Notes under the pieces: generated by a model
What the model saw: only the letters and a program-made list of their open reading frames with translations
Databases searched by the model: none
Told to the model about the DNA's origin: nothing
From: Methanocorpusculum sp.
GTDB taxonomy: Archaea > Halobacteriota > Methanomicrobia > Methanomicrobiales > Methanocorpusculaceae
DNA length: 64,000 nucleotides
Direction of reading: 5' to 3'
NCBI RefSeq assembly: GCF_030655665.1
Contig: NZ_JAUSPQ010000010.1
Coordinates: 83,837-147,836 of the forward strand
Program-made: the position numbers and the translations under genes
Shown: positions 35,978 through 45,584 of the stretch, piece after piece
How the letters are laid out: the number at the start of each line of letters is the position of its first letter
Numbering within the stretch: position 1 is the first letter of the stretch

Positions 35978-37630
35978 TCAAAGCCCTCTGGACTTTGCGA
36001 GCTCCTCCTGGAGTCGGGCGGCATTCTCCGGTTTCATGAGAAAAGCCATCGCCGAGGCCTTCAGTTCGTCCGGGATCACAGGCTTTGCAAAGATCTCTAT
36101 CATCTCCGGCGTGTCGGGGATGCCGGCAAGCCGCAGATTCTGCCGGCAGGCGTCTGCATAACTCACATTCTCCAGAAATCCTGACCCGATCCGTTTGCCG
36201 TCGGGCGACTCGATTCGGACCGCCCCCTCCGAATACTCCGCTCCTGCCGCAAAAAATCCCTGCTGACCTGTTGAAACGATCGGGATCATCACAAACCGTT
36301 TGTATGCATCCGGGACCTCCGAAGTTTCCACGGTGACCTCCACACGATTCGGATACCAGGCACGGGTCGTCAGATACTGACCGTCGGTCACCGAACTCTG
36401 CACCCAGTCAGTGACCCGGATCACTCCTTTGACCGGGAAATACTCGCTGTTTTCCTTGATATACGATCCAACGGCGGCCGCGGTCATAATACCCGGAGGG
36501 GTAGGACCGGTCTGCATGAAAAATTCCTTCTGCTCGTTCGTATGGATCGCCGAAAGAGCAAACTCGGTGTCGTTATCGAACTGGATCTCCATCCAGTCCC
36601 ATCCGAGGGCGGGCTTGTCCCCGAGAAGTCCCACTGCCCGCAGGACATCGATCCGCGGACTGCCGCCGGGCATAAAGCCGGTTCCCCACTGATGATCATA
36701 CCAGAACTTGCCGCCGCCAAGTCGGAGTTCTTCTCCATCGATCGAGATCCGGCTCTTGACCGGATCGACCCGAAGATTCGGGACCGAATAATATAGTGTG
36801 CCCACGCCTCCGCAGCTTGGAAGCATCCCTTCGTCCCCGTTCAGTACATAGCCTTTGGTCTGAACGATGGTGATATCGATCGAGATCTCGGCCGGGGTAT
36901 CCTTGTGATTGTCGATCCCCCATGCCTGCAGTCTAAGCGGGAAGAGAGAGTCGTTTGATTGAGACGCGAGGGTGTTTTTTCCAACAGAATACCTGTACGG
37001 GTTTGTTGAGAAATCGATAAGCCCGGTCGTTCCTGCAACGATGATGGGCCGCATCCGGTAATGCCTCCCGCCGGCCGAACTCACGGCAAGATGGATCTCG
37101 ACGATCTGATTTTCGAGATCACTCAGTCCTGCCTGCTTTGCCATCTCAGGAGGGAGAAGAGAGTAACGCCAGAACATCAGCTGGACACCGTACTCGCGGT
37201 CTTTTGTATCGAAGACGTTCCCGACAAAGAAGTGCCAGCCTACCTGATACTCGAACTGCGGGCGGTCGTCGGTCGGAAAGGTGAATTTTTTATCGATCGG
37301 AAGTTCCTGATACCCGCGAGCACTGTCCATACCAAAGAGATTGGTCATCGCATACGCCTGATGAGGCGTCAGATCGCCGGCGTATGTGGAAAGGGCGGCA
37401 TAGCGTTTTGTGTAATCAGGATTGAAACTTTCCGGAGCGGCACGGAGATCCGCGATTCTCGCCTGGATCCGTTCGCCGAATGCAGAGCTGAGATTCGTCC
37501 GGCCTTCGATCTGTTTCAGAATATCCGGGGGTATGGTCTTAGGTGTGTATTCATGCATCCACAAAGCACGGGCGATGTTTTCCTTCGTCTCCGGGTCAAG
37601 CATCACGGATTGGGTATCTTTTGTGGCCAT
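35978..37630 (-). CDS. CrtC/AttH-like lipocalin-fold protein
   Basis: A 550-residue protein of the CrtC/AttH-like lipocalin family (related to hydroxyneurosporene synthase/carotenoid 1,2-hydratase). The family hallmark is GGGKFWYDHQWGTGF (about 308-322), with ALGWDWMEIQFDNDTEFALS and FEYQVGWHFFVGNVFD upstream. No signal peptide is visible, and the N-terminal 90 residues are an unassigned helical region. CrtC adds water to carotenoid double bonds; many relatives have unknown, possibly lipid-related roles. Carotenoid genes are absent from the window. Such a protein is uncommon in methanogens, so transfer from bacteria is plausible. It diverges from the Mrr_N gene. Confidence 0.7.
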   Translation of the reverse strand: MATKDTQSVMLDPETKENIARALWMHEYTPKTIPPDILKQIEGRTNLSSAFGERIQARIADLRAAPESFNPDYTKRYAALSTYAGDLTPHQAYAMTNLFGMDSARGYQELPIDKKFTFPTDDRPQFEYQVGWHFFVGNVFDTKDREYGVQLMFWRYSLLPPEMAKQAGLSDLENQIVEIHLAVSSAGGRHYRMRPIIVAGTTGLIDFSTNPYRYSVGKNTLASQSNDSLFPLRLQAWGIDNHKDTPAEISIDITIVQTKGYVLNGDEGMLPSCGGVGTLYYSVPNLRVDPVKSRISIDGEELRLGGGKFWYDHQWGTGFMPGGSPRIDVLRAVGLLGDKPALGWDWMEIQFDNDTEFALSAIHTNEQKEFFMQTGPTPPGIMTAAAVGSYIKENSEYFPVKGVIRVTDWVQSSVTDGQYLTTRAWYPNRVEVTVETSEVPDAYKRFVMIPIVSTGQQGFFAAGAEYSEGAVRIESPDGKRIGSGFLENVSYADACRQNLRLAGIPDTPEMIEIFAKPVIPDELKASAMAFLMKPENAARLQEELAKSRGL

Positions 37631-37724
37631 ATGTGGGAAAACGGCGGATGAACATAAATAGATTATCCCGACATAACATCCGGAAAAGTTAAATATTCAT
37701 CAGCCCTTCTAGCCCTTACGTATC

Positions 37725-38513
37725 ATGTCTCTGCCAAAACAGTATTCTCTGATGTATGCACCGATCCTGAACTTTCTCTCCGACGGTGCCCCGCACAAAA
37801 GAAAAGAGATCAAAGACAGTCTTATCGCTGTGTTCAGTCTGACCCTGGAAGAACAGATCATGCAGACCGGTGGAAGAGGGAAGGGTATCTTTGACAATAA
37901 AGTGAACGATGCGCTGTTCTATCTCATCAAAACCGGGATGGTCGAACACAATGACACCACCATCTTCAAAATAACCGATATAGGAATGAATCTCTCGAAT
38001 ATGAAACTCAGGGTCATCGACGATGAGATACTGACCAAACACGGGAACGGATTTAAGATCCTGAGCAAACAGCCGGAAACGGGCAAACGGCCCGAGCCCG
38101 TTGCCCGGAAAGTGGTCCATGAAAAGGTTTTCCTGCCGTCACGGCCAAATGCCACCCCGCCGAAATCCTCCTCTGTTTCCACGGGAACCAGCGGGATCGC
38201 CATCAGAAGTGCCGATATCACGGTCGTAAAAAAAGACCTTGACTTCAGGAAGATCATCAACACCTCAAGACAGGGACCCTGGCGTCAGCGGGTGGAAAGA
38301 GTCACCGAGACATACGCATCCAGGATGTCTCCCGAGGAATCGGACGCGATAAAGCGGATAACCAAAAATAAGGATAAGAATCTCCCGCTCGGATCCGAAG
38401 ACGTGAAACTGATCTATGTTCTCTTCGAAAAACTGCATGAAGAGGAGGCAAAAAAACTCCTTTCCGTCCTGTTCATCGATGAAAAAGGACAGGATGTATC
38501 ACCGGACGTATGA
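37725..38513 (+). CDS. Mrr_N winged-helix protein without nuclease domain
   Basis: A 262-residue protein. Residues 1-95 match the N-terminal winged-helix domain of Mrr-type restriction enzymes: APILNFLSDGAPHKRKEIKD, LTLEEQIMQTGGRGKGIFDN and KVNDALFYLIKTGMVE, then IFKITDIGMNL. The Mrr catalytic domain (D-x-n-Q-x-K type) does not follow. Instead there is a low-complexity Pro/Ser/Lys-rich linker (about 115-160) and an unassigned helical C-terminus (about 175-255). A DNA-binding regulator or a decayed restriction factor are both possible. TATA-like TTAAATATTC at about 37688-37697 lies close to the ATG, so the message may be nearly leaderless. Confidence 0.75.
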   Translation: MSLPKQYSLMYAPILNFLSDGAPHKRKEIKDSLIAVFSLTLEEQIMQTGGRGKGIFDNKVNDALFYLIKTGMVEHNDTTIFKITDIGMNLSNMKLRVIDDEILTKHGNGFKILSKQPETGKRPEPVARKVVHEKVFLPSRPNATPPKSSSVSTGTSGIAIRSADITVVKKDLDFRKIINTSRQGPWRQRVERVTETYASRMSPEESDAIKRITKNKDKNLPLGSEDVKLIYVLFEKLHEEEAKKLLSVLFIDEKGQDVSPDV

Positions 38514-38538
38514 TCCGGCAAATACTATCATTCCATAA

Positions 38539-41079
38539 TCATACGAGAGAACCGGAACCGGTTCCAGAAACCCCGCCCTTTTTTATCCGCAGTATTTTTC
38601 GAAGCTCTATCCAGTAGGTCGCCGCAAATGAGAGAAGAACGATGCCGAAGATCGGCAGCAGACCGACCTGAGCCAACTTCAGATATTCTATGAAGAATGG
38701 AACATTCAGTACCATGATAAGGAAAACGATAACGCCGATTATCCATATGTTCATCGCTTTACTGGAGAAGTAACCCACCCGGATCAAAGGAACGCGGCTC
38801 GTTCTCATATTCATTGCGAGAAGGATATGGCAGAACAGCCATGCAACAAAAGCATATGTCTGCGCAGTTGCGAGATCCCCGGTCGTAAACCAGCTGAAGA
38901 AGTACACAAACAGCACGACCGCGGTAAGCGTGACACTGCCGGTGAAAATACCGGAGATCATCTTTTTGTTCATGAACTTCTCGCTTGGATCACGCGGTTT
39001 TTGTTTTAGGAGATCCGATTCTGCAGGTTCGACGACAAAAGACGTGGAAGCTGAAAGATCCATGAAAAGTTCCATGATGATGATCTGGATCGGGGCAAAC
39101 GGAAGCGGCACGTCCAGAAGGATGGGTATGAGCAGCATGAAAACCAGGCCGATTTTGCTCGCGAGCGTGTACATGATGCACTTGAACATATTTTCATACA
39201 GCCGCCTCCCTTCTTTGATCGCATCTACGAGCGAGGTAAAATCATCATTCGCGAGAATCATATCGGACGCTTCTTTCGCGACATCGGTTCCCGATATCCC
39301 GAACGATATCCCGATATCGGCTTCTTTGAGGGCCGGAGCGTCATTGATCCCGTCCCCGGTCACGGCCACGACTTCCCCGTTTTCATGCAGGGCATTCACG
39401 ATCCGGAGTTTTTCTTCCGGCGTGATCCTCGCAAAAACATTACAACTGCGGACCGCTTCTCTCAGTGCCTCGGGTGTCATGCTGCGGATATCCTCACCAT
39501 TCAGAACATTGTCTACGGTGATCCCTGCATCCTCCGCCACCCGGGCCGCCGTTCCTGCGTGATCGCCCGTGATCATCATCACCCGGACACCGGCATTGGA
39601 AAATTCCCGGATCGCCGGTTTTACCGCTTCACGGATCGGATCGTCAAAACTGATCAGTCCGGCGACGGTGTATTTTTCCTCGGAAGGTGATTTAGAGCCT
39701 ACGGCGATCGTGCGAAATCCTGCCTTGATCGATTCACTCAGCTGTTTTTCCAGATCCGGATCCGGTTTCGACAAGGCAAAAACACTTTCGGGAGCGCCTT
39801 TTATGACGTCGATACCGGCACCCTGATGATCATACTTCATCAGGAAGATTTTATTTGCACCGTCGAACCCGGAATCCTGCAGAAGCGTGTATTCTTTCAG
39901 CAATTCGCTTCGTTCGATCCGGAACACACTGGCTTTTTCGACCACGGCCTTGTCCATCGGGTCTCCCAGAAAATTCCCATCCTCGTCAACGGAAACATCG
40001 GCCATGAGGGCCCCGATGGTGAACAGCTGCTTTTCAGTATCAGTGGTCCATGTTTCGATACTCATCTTATTTTCCGTCAGCGTTCCGGTTTTATCCGTCG
40101 CGATAACGGTAACACTGCCGAGGGTCTCGGCGGCTTTCGTCCGGCGGATGAGAACATTCTTTCCGGCGAGCTGGATCGCACCGAACCCAAGCAGCATCGT
40201 CATGATGATGGGGAGCTCCTCCGGAATCGTAGCTAAAGCGAGAGACAGACCGGTTAGGACCATTTCCGAGACCGAGAGACCGCGAAGAAAACCGAGGATG
40301 GGGATCGCGATGCTGAAGATCACCGCGAGCCCGATCAGGTTTTTGGTCAGGTGAAGCGTTGATCTCTGCATGGGAGTCTGCGGATCGTTCGCTTCCTGAG
40401 TGAGGCCGGCGATGCGCCCGAGTTCGGTATCCATCCCGGTATGTACGGCAAACCCGGTCCCTTTGCCTTTCAGGATCACACTCCCCATATGGATCATATT
40501 GGTCCGTTCATGAAGACCTGAGGATTCAGGTATCGGATCCGAACCTTTCCCGACCCCCATCGATTCGCCGGTGAGCTGCGATTCGTCAACTTCAAGACCC
40601 TGGGACGTCACGACACGGACATCGGCACTGACCCTGACCCCGCTCTTTAATAATAACAGATCGCCGGGCACAACAGAGGAGGCAGGGACCTCGTCAGGTT
40701 TTCCATCCCTGATGACCCAGGTCGTCAGAGCTCCCAGTTTTTTGAGGGCCTCCATACTTTTCTTGGCTTTGAACTCGGTATAGACCTCTACGATCGTGAC
40801 AAATAAGATGAGACAAAGAATAGTGATCGTGTCCCCGATCTGCCCCCAAATACTGTAGACCACCCCTATCAGGATTGTGACGATAATGAGCGGGTCTTTG
40901 AGTTCATCTAATAATATACCGAAAAATGAGATCTTTTTGAACTCGGTTATGGTGTTTGACCCGGATTCTCCGAGTCTTTTTGCTGCTTCGGCAGAATCCA
41001 GTCCGGCAGAACTATCACAATCAAGGGCAAGCCGGATCTCGTCGATATCCAATGACCAGGGATGTTCTACCTTTTCCAT
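38539..41079 (-). CDS. Ca2+-type P-type ATPase
   Basis: An 846-residue P2-type cation ATPase in the membrane. The phosphorylation motif is ATDKTGTLTENKMS (about 330-343), the actuator loop DESQLTGESMGVG, the hinge VAVTGDGINDAPALKEADIG, and the membrane helix 4 ion site ALATIPEELPIIMT. PEEL in M4 fits Ca2+ pumps of the PMCA/SERCA group; an Mn2+ or Na+ role cannot be excluded. Ten membrane segments are expected: two pairs before residue 300 and six after 670. The gene converges with the Mrr_N gene (25-nt gap) and diverges from the cyclase. Confidence 0.9.
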   Translation of the reverse strand: MEKVEHPWSLDIDEIRLALDCDSSAGLDSAEAAKRLGESGSNTITEFKKISFFGILLDELKDPLIIVTILIGVVYSIWGQIGDTITILCLILFVTIVEVYTEFKAKKSMEALKKLGALTTWVIRDGKPDEVPASSVVPGDLLLLKSGVRVSADVRVVTSQGLEVDESQLTGESMGVGKGSDPIPESSGLHERTNMIHMGSVILKGKGTGFAVHTGMDTELGRIAGLTQEANDPQTPMQRSTLHLTKNLIGLAVIFSIAIPILGFLRGLSVSEMVLTGLSLALATIPEELPIIMTMLLGFGAIQLAGKNVLIRRTKAAETLGSVTVIATDKTGTLTENKMSIETWTTDTEKQLFTIGALMADVSVDEDGNFLGDPMDKAVVEKASVFRIERSELLKEYTLLQDSGFDGANKIFLMKYDHQGAGIDVIKGAPESVFALSKPDPDLEKQLSESIKAGFRTIAVGSKSPSEEKYTVAGLISFDDPIREAVKPAIREFSNAGVRVMMITGDHAGTAARVAEDAGITVDNVLNGEDIRSMTPEALREAVRSCNVFARITPEEKLRIVNALHENGEVVAVTGDGINDAPALKEADIGISFGISGTDVAKEASDMILANDDFTSLVDAIKEGRRLYENMFKCIMYTLASKIGLVFMLLIPILLDVPLPFAPIQIIIMELFMDLSASTSFVVEPAESDLLKQKPRDPSEKFMNKKMISGIFTGSVTLTAVVLFVYFFSWFTTGDLATAQTYAFVAWLFCHILLAMNMRTSRVPLIRVGYFSSKAMNIWIIGVIVFLIMVLNVPFFIEYLKLAQVGLLPIFGIVLLSFAATYWIELRKILRIKKGGVSGTGSGSLV

Positions 41080-41232
41080 TTAATCAGTATCTGTTATTCC
41101 GTCGTATCGGATTGATATAGCTTACTGCAAAAATCCTATTTCAAAACTGATAATTGCTCCGCAGGCATCCGGCGGGTCACACATATATGATAGGATTACT
41201 AAATTATACCTAAACCAGCGGAGACCGTTTGT

Positions 41233-41892
41233 ATGAATATTATTGATCTGACTCATGAAATGGAACAGGGAATGCCCTGCTTCAATGCAGACTGGCACAT
41301 ACCGTTTTCCTCGGAAACGCTTGGAACGATTGAGTCCGTAGGAAGAAACACGAAAAAACTGACTCTTGGAAGTCATACCGGCACCCATATGGATGCACCC
41401 AGACATTTCATTCCGGACGGGATAACGATCACTGAAATACCGCTTGCCACGCTTTGCGGGGATGTTACCCTCCTCGATTTTCGCCGTCTTCCGGACAATA
41501 CTGCGGTCACACCGGAAATGCTTCAGGGAATACCTCTGCATGAGAAAGTTATCTGTGTTTTCGGATGGGACAAGCACTGGAACACCGGAGATTATTACGC
41601 AAATTACCCGTATTTCACCGAGGAGGCTGCGCAGTATCTGGTCGATTCAGGCGTGAAACTTCTCGGACTGGACACGCCGTCGCCCGACAACAGCAAAACG
41701 CCCCTTCATGCGGAAAACGACTCAGTGATCCATAAATTGTTCCTGAAAAACGGTGTGATCCTTGTCGAGTATCTGGCAGCCTCGGGGATAACCGATTACT
41801 CTGCAGAATATCAGATCATGGCCCTCCCGATGAAGATCAAAGACAGTGACGGGGCACCGGCACGGGTAATTCTCATCGAAAAGGAAAAATAA
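41233..41892 (+). CDS. Cyclase-family hydrolase (kynurenine formamidase-like)
   Basis: A 219-residue metal-dependent cyclase-family protein. The signature H-x-G-T-H-x-D-x-P-x-H is complete in GSHTGTHMDAPRHFIPDG (about 54-71). Other conserved parts are NIIDLTHEMEQGMPCF at the N-terminus, GVKLLGLDTPSPDN and HKLFLKNGVILVEYL. Known members include kynurenine formamidase and polyketide-type cyclases; in archaea the substrate is generally unknown. Its 3' end faces the aldolase gene at 38 nt. An AT-rich stretch precedes the start (ATAGGATTACTAAATTATAC, about 41189-41208), which may contain the promoter. Confidence 0.88.
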   Translation: MNIIDLTHEMEQGMPCFNADWHIPFSSETLGTIESVGRNTKKLTLGSHTGTHMDAPRHFIPDGITITEIPLATLCGDVTLLDFRRLPDNTAVTPEMLQGIPLHEKVICVFGWDKHWNTGDYYANYPYFTEEAAQYLVDSGVKLLGLDTPSPDNSKTPLHAENDSVIHKLFLKNGVILVEYLAASGITDYSAEYQIMALPMKIKDSDGAPARVILIEKEK

Positions 41893-41930
41893 CTATTTTT
41901 AAAATGAGTGAGGTGTGATTTTAGTCGAAC

Positions 41931-42965
41931 TCAGCTTGCACAGTTTGAACATAATGGATGGTCGGAGTGCCGGAGATCTGTATTCTTCTGCATCGCTGCT
42001 GCCATGCTGCATAATTTATCATAGTCCATATTTGCCTGATCAAACTTCGAGTATTCGATGATCAGGTGGAACGGATCCACATCGAACTCGTTCGCACAGG
42101 TATGGATCTGATCCAGATAACTTGTGTGGAAACCGGCATACCCGCAGACATAATCAAACGGATCTGCGAGTGCTTTATCGGTGATGGGACTGAGAAGATC
42201 GTATCCTGCCCGGAATAATTCAACGAGATCAACATCGGTCTGATACCCATTTTTCTCCAGGATCGCGAGAAACATTTCCGTGCAGGCATTGCCGGAACTT
42301 CTTCCAAGACCCTGCAGAGAACAGTCGATGAAATCAAAGCCAAGTTTTGCACAATACACACTATTCGTGACAGCAAGTCCGAGATTATTGTGACCATGGA
42401 ATCCGAGCTGTATTTCTGAATTTTCCCGTACGGTATCATAATATTTTTTTATTTCATTCGGAAACATGCTGCCGGCAGAGTCAACGATATACACACAGTC
42501 TGCCCCGTATTTTTCTGAAAGAACCACATTTTGTGCAAACTCCTCTGGAGTGAGAACGTAGGACTTCATGTAATTCGTCATCACGGTTAAGCCGAGGTCT
42601 TTTGCTTCACGAATATACGGCTCGGTCAGCGGGATCTGGTCTGCATTGACACCGACCCTGACAAACGAGGCTCCGCAGTCGGATGCAAGCTGGAGATCCT
42701 CTAATCGTGCAATACCCGGGATGCAGAACATACCGAATTTGGATCGTGTTAATACCTCTCCGGCCGCAAGCATATACTCTTCATCGGTCTGTGCAGCTAC
42801 GCCGTTCTTTGGAGAACTGGCATTCAGCCCCATTCCGTGTCCGATCTCGATAAGTCCTATACCCATCTCTTCTAGTTTAGAAGAGATGTTTCTCACGTCT
42901 GAACAGGAGAAGTTGAAATCAACTGCATACCCCCCGTCCCTAATTGTTGTATCTAGTATTTCCAT
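41931..42965 (-). CDS. DRE-TIM aldolase (4-hydroxy-2-oxovalerate aldolase-like)
   Basis: A 344-residue DRE-TIM metallolyase. The DRE-like catalytic start is MEILDTTIRDGGYAVDF, metal-binding histidines are in QLGFHGHNNLGLAVTNS (about 192-208), and SLQGLGRSSGNACTE follows. It resembles the MhpE/DmpG aldolases that cleave 4-hydroxy-2-oxo acids; some relatives act in biosynthesis of unusual acyl units in the opposite direction. No acylating dehydrogenase partner is adjacent. The C-terminus has a HPLCSNC tail with two cysteines, an odd addition. It converges with the cyclase and diverges from the TrmB regulator, so the three may be co-regulated. Confidence 0.82.
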   Translation of the reverse strand: MEILDTTIRDGGYAVDFNFSCSDVRNISSKLEEMGIGLIEIGHGMGLNASSPKNGVAAQTDEEYMLAAGEVLTRSKFGMFCIPGIARLEDLQLASDCGASFVRVGVNADQIPLTEPYIREAKDLGLTVMTNYMKSYVLTPEEFAQNVVLSEKYGADCVYIVDSAGSMFPNEIKKYYDTVRENSEIQLGFHGHNNLGLAVTNSVYCAKLGFDFIDCSLQGLGRSSGNACTEMFLAILEKNGYQTDVDLVELFRAGYDLLSPITDKALADPFDYVCGYAGFHTSYLDQIHTCANEFDVDPFHLIIEYSKFDQANMDYDKLCSMAAAMQKNTDLRHSDHPLCSNCAS

Positions 42966-43272
42966 AAATCCCTTTCCCGTTACTCAAGGCCAATGCGAGA
43001 CCAAAGATAGTTACAGACAAAAGCCCGAAACCATCATTTTTCACATCTTTTACGATCAGCCGGTAACTTTTTTTGGAGATAAAATCCGGGCGAAACCCTG
43101 TTGTGCAGGATCGAGCTTCATATCCGGCTCCGTTTTTCAGAACCCCAGATATGTTTCAACTGGTTACTACTAGATTGGCACAAACGTATATATAATTAGT
43201 GTTACCAATAAAGGTAACAATACACTCATTATTCATTCAGTAAAATCAATCATAATCAGGGAAGGAATCAGC
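42966..43272. promoter_or_regulatory. Divergent control region with palindromic operator
   Basis: A 307-nt space between the divergent aldolase and TrmB genes. For TrmB there is a TATA box, CGTATATATAATTAG (about 43185-43199), followed at 43201-43218 by a perfect inverted repeat GTTACC-AATAAA-GGTAAC. The operator sits over the expected transcript start (about 25 nt past the TATA centre), as for a repressor site; autoregulation by TrmB is the simplest reading. A related half site GGTTAC lies at 43162-43167. The aldolase side shows no clear promoter. Confidence 0.65.
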
Positions 43273-44061
43273 ATGCAGGAGTTTGTAGAAAAACTGAAAT
43301 CGATCGGAATGACCGAAAATGAGGCGAAAGTTTACGCAGTTCTCTTCGAACTGAAGGTAGCGACCGCCCGGGAAATGCACGAGATCAGTAAGGTCCCGCG
43401 GAACAAAGTGTACGAAGCACTCACGAATCTTGAGGAGAAGGGATTTGTGGGTACGTCAGAAGAGGCAGGCCCATCAAGATTTTTTATTCATGACATAACG
43501 AAAACGTTCAACCGGCTAAGACAGGAGAATCTCGAACTGCTGAACGAAGTCGAACAGTATCTTCATTCAAGGATCACCTTCCAGCATAATCGTCCGCTGC
43601 TTTCCCACACACTCCAGAATCCATGGGCCATCGAGAGTCACCTTCGGATGATGTTCACCCGGAGCAAAAAAGAGATCGTGATAATCTGTCACGACACGGC
43701 GTATGTGAAAAAACATATCTTGAATCTGAAAAATCTCTCGAAGAAGATCGATCTCTATCTGATCGTGCCTGAAGACACCGATCCGGATATTTTTCCCATT
43801 AGATGCTACAAACTTCATCCAGACATGAAGGAGTTCATGGATCCGCGAAACACGGACGGGTCAGGGACCGAACCGGAATTCGAACTAACTATTCATGCAG
43901 ACCGTCAGGACACACTGATCATCGGAAAACTGGAAGGAAGGGAGATCGGCATCTTTTCAGCAGGTAATCCGTCGGTATCTATCCTGGTAAAATATCTGCT
44001 CAAAAACATCATACCTTTAACGAAAGAGACTGTACCAGAACAGAATGATTCGTCCGCATGA
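43273..44061 (+). CDS. TrmB-family transcription regulator
   Basis: A 262-residue TrmB-type regulator. The N-terminal winged helix spans about residues 5-75 with the family wording LKSIGMTENEAKVYAVLFEL, SKVPRNKVYEALTNLEEKGF. A coiled linker (about 75-100) leads to a C-terminal ligand-binding domain (about 110-255), a phospholipase-D-like or sugar-binding fold in the family, here without an identifiable ligand site. TrmB proteins act as activators or repressors of sugar and other metabolic genes. Its upstream palindromic operator suggests self-control. Neighbours are an aldolase and cyclase on one side and the ammonium transporter on the other. Confidence 0.88.
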   Translation: MQEFVEKLKSIGMTENEAKVYAVLFELKVATAREMHEISKVPRNKVYEALTNLEEKGFVGTSEEAGPSRFFIHDITKTFNRLRQENLELLNEVEQYLHSRITFQHNRPLLSHTLQNPWAIESHLRMMFTRSKKEIVIICHDTAYVKKHILNLKNLSKKIDLYLIVPEDTDPDIFPIRCYKLHPDMKEFMDPRNTDGSGTEPEFELTIHADRQDTLIIGKLEGREIGIFSAGNPSVSILVKYLLKNIIPLTKETVPEQNDSSA

Positions 44062-44080
44062 CAAGAAAAGTTATGTATGA

Positions 44081-44162
44081 TAACATGTGACATGTTAACC
44101 ACTCTCATATTTTATATATTTGCAGGGTCAATAAACCCGGTGTAAAATTTCTGTGAACCGGG
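44081..44162 (+). promoter_or_regulatory. amt promoter region with two inverted repeats
   Basis: A palindrome with central G, TAACATGT-G-ACATGTTA (44081-44097), lies just before a TATA-like run CATATTTTATATATTT (44106-44121). After it a second inverted repeat, CCCGGT (44136-44141) and ACCGGG (44157-44162), can form a hairpin in the amt leader. The first is placed like an activator site, the second like a leader structure or repressor site. Nitrogen control by NrpR (GGAA-N-TTCC type sites) is not evident from the sequence. Confidence 0.5.
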
Positions 44163-44225
44163 ACGTGGTGGTTTGTCCTGCATCCACACCCTGGTTTCCG
44201 ATTTTCTGATGGAGAATCTATATTT

Positions 44226-45422
44226 ATGATTGACACCGGATCTGTTGCCTGGGTACTTGCTTCAACTGCCCTTGTACTTTTAATGACGCCAGCCCTAGGT
44301 CTCTTCTACGGCGGCATGGTTCGCAAAAAGAACTTTATATCTGTATTGATGCTTGTATTCGCATCACTCATGATCGTGATCATCCAGTGGTTCCTGCTAG
44401 GATACTCGCTGGTGTTTGGAACCGACATGCTGGTGATCGGCGGTCTCGAACATCTCGGTTTGGCCGGAGTCGGTTATGGGACTGAACTCGGACTTCAGAT
44501 CCCCGACATGTTGTTTGCCGCATTCCAGATGACGTTTGCCGGACTCACGCTCGCGATCATCGTCTCAGGTGTTGCCGAACGCGTGAAATTCGGCGCGTTC
44601 CTGCTATTCGGGGTTCTCTGGACAACATTCGTCTATGATCCGATCGCCCACTGGCTTTGGGGAGGAGGCTGGCTCCAGCAGCTCGGCGCCCTTGATTTCG
44701 CCGGAGGGACCGTCGTTCATATCAGTGCAGGATTCAGCGCACTCGCACTCGCCATCTATATTGGTAAAAGATCAGGGTTCGGTTCATACCACTTGAACCC
44801 CCAGAACATTCCTCTCACATTCTTCGCCGGCGGCGTTCTTCTGTTCGGCTGGATGGGATTCAACGGGGGCAGCGCTCTTGCCGCGAATGATGTCGCCATC
44901 CATGCGATCATGGTAACGCTGATCTCCGCCGCCGCGGGAACGATCTCCTGGATGATCGCAAACTGGCGGCATGGTAAACCCAGCTCGCTTGGGTTCATCT
45001 CAGGAACGATCGCCGGTCTTGGAGCGATCACTCCTGCTGCAGGATACGTCAATATGTGGGCTGCCCTCCTTATTGGAGCAGTTGCCGGAATTCTTTGTTA
45101 CTACGCCCTTATCTGGAGAGTCAAGAAAGGATTCGACGAAAGTCTCGATGCCTGGTCTATCCATGGTGTCGGCGGATTCTGGGGAACCATCGCCTGCGGT
45201 ATTTTCGCTACCGCCGCAGTCGGAGGAGCATCCGGACTCATTGAAGGAAATGCCTATCAGCTCGGGATCCAGATCGTCGACGCATGCGTGACTGCGGTGT
45301 TTGCCTTCGGTATGACCTATCTCCTTGCCTGGATCGTGGACAAAACGGTCGGTCTGCGGGTCTCCGAAGACGAGGAGTATATCGGACTGGACCTCACGCT
45401 GCACGGCGAGATGGTCAGATAA
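44226..45422 (+). CDS. amt: Ammonium transporter
   Basis: A 398-residue Amt/MEP/Rh channel with eleven predicted membrane helices. Family motifs are [17 protein letters not shown] (about 26-42), [22 protein letters not shown] region (here [19 protein letters not shown], with the pore histidine near 160), [20 protein letters not shown], and [17 protein letters not shown] with the second pore histidine. It moves ammonium across the cell membrane. A GlnK regulator usually follows amt, but the next gene is the FdhD-like fusion, so GlnK is missing here. The upstream region has two inverted repeats and a TATA box. Confidence 0.95.
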   Translation: MIDTGSVAWVLASTALVLLMTPALGLFYGGMVRKKNFISVLMLVFASLMIVIIQWFLLGYSLVFGTDMLVIGGLEHLGLAGVGYGTELGLQIPDMLFAAFQMTFAGLTLAIIVSGVAERVKFGAFLLFGVLWTTFVYDPIAHWLWGGGWLQQLGALDFAGGTVVHISAGFSALALAIYIGKRSGFGSYHLNPQNIPLTFFAGGVLLFGWMGFNGGSALAANDVAIHAIMVTLISAAAGTISWMIANWRHGKPSSLGFISGTIAGLGAITPAAGYVNMWAALLIGAVAGILCYYALIWRVKKGFDESLDAWSIHGVGGFWGTIACGIFATAAVGGASGLIEGNAYQLGIQIVDACVTAVFAFGMTYLLAWIVDKTVGLRVSEDEEYIGLDLTLHGEMVR

Positions 45423-45584
45423 AAATTCCTAATATCCAGTAATCTTTTTTTTAGCAGGATTTCCCTGCGTAATTATCCATACCCCTATTAGGTATCACAC
45501 CAAAATACTGGATTATCTATTCACTATTCGAAGAGTTCTTCGTAAGCTTCTGACAGTGAAATATATCCAACAAAAGGAACGACC

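Noticed and set aside
35763..36039. Short frames on both strands in the right repeat arm
   Set aside because: Same repeat-derived translations as on the left; no protein-like features.
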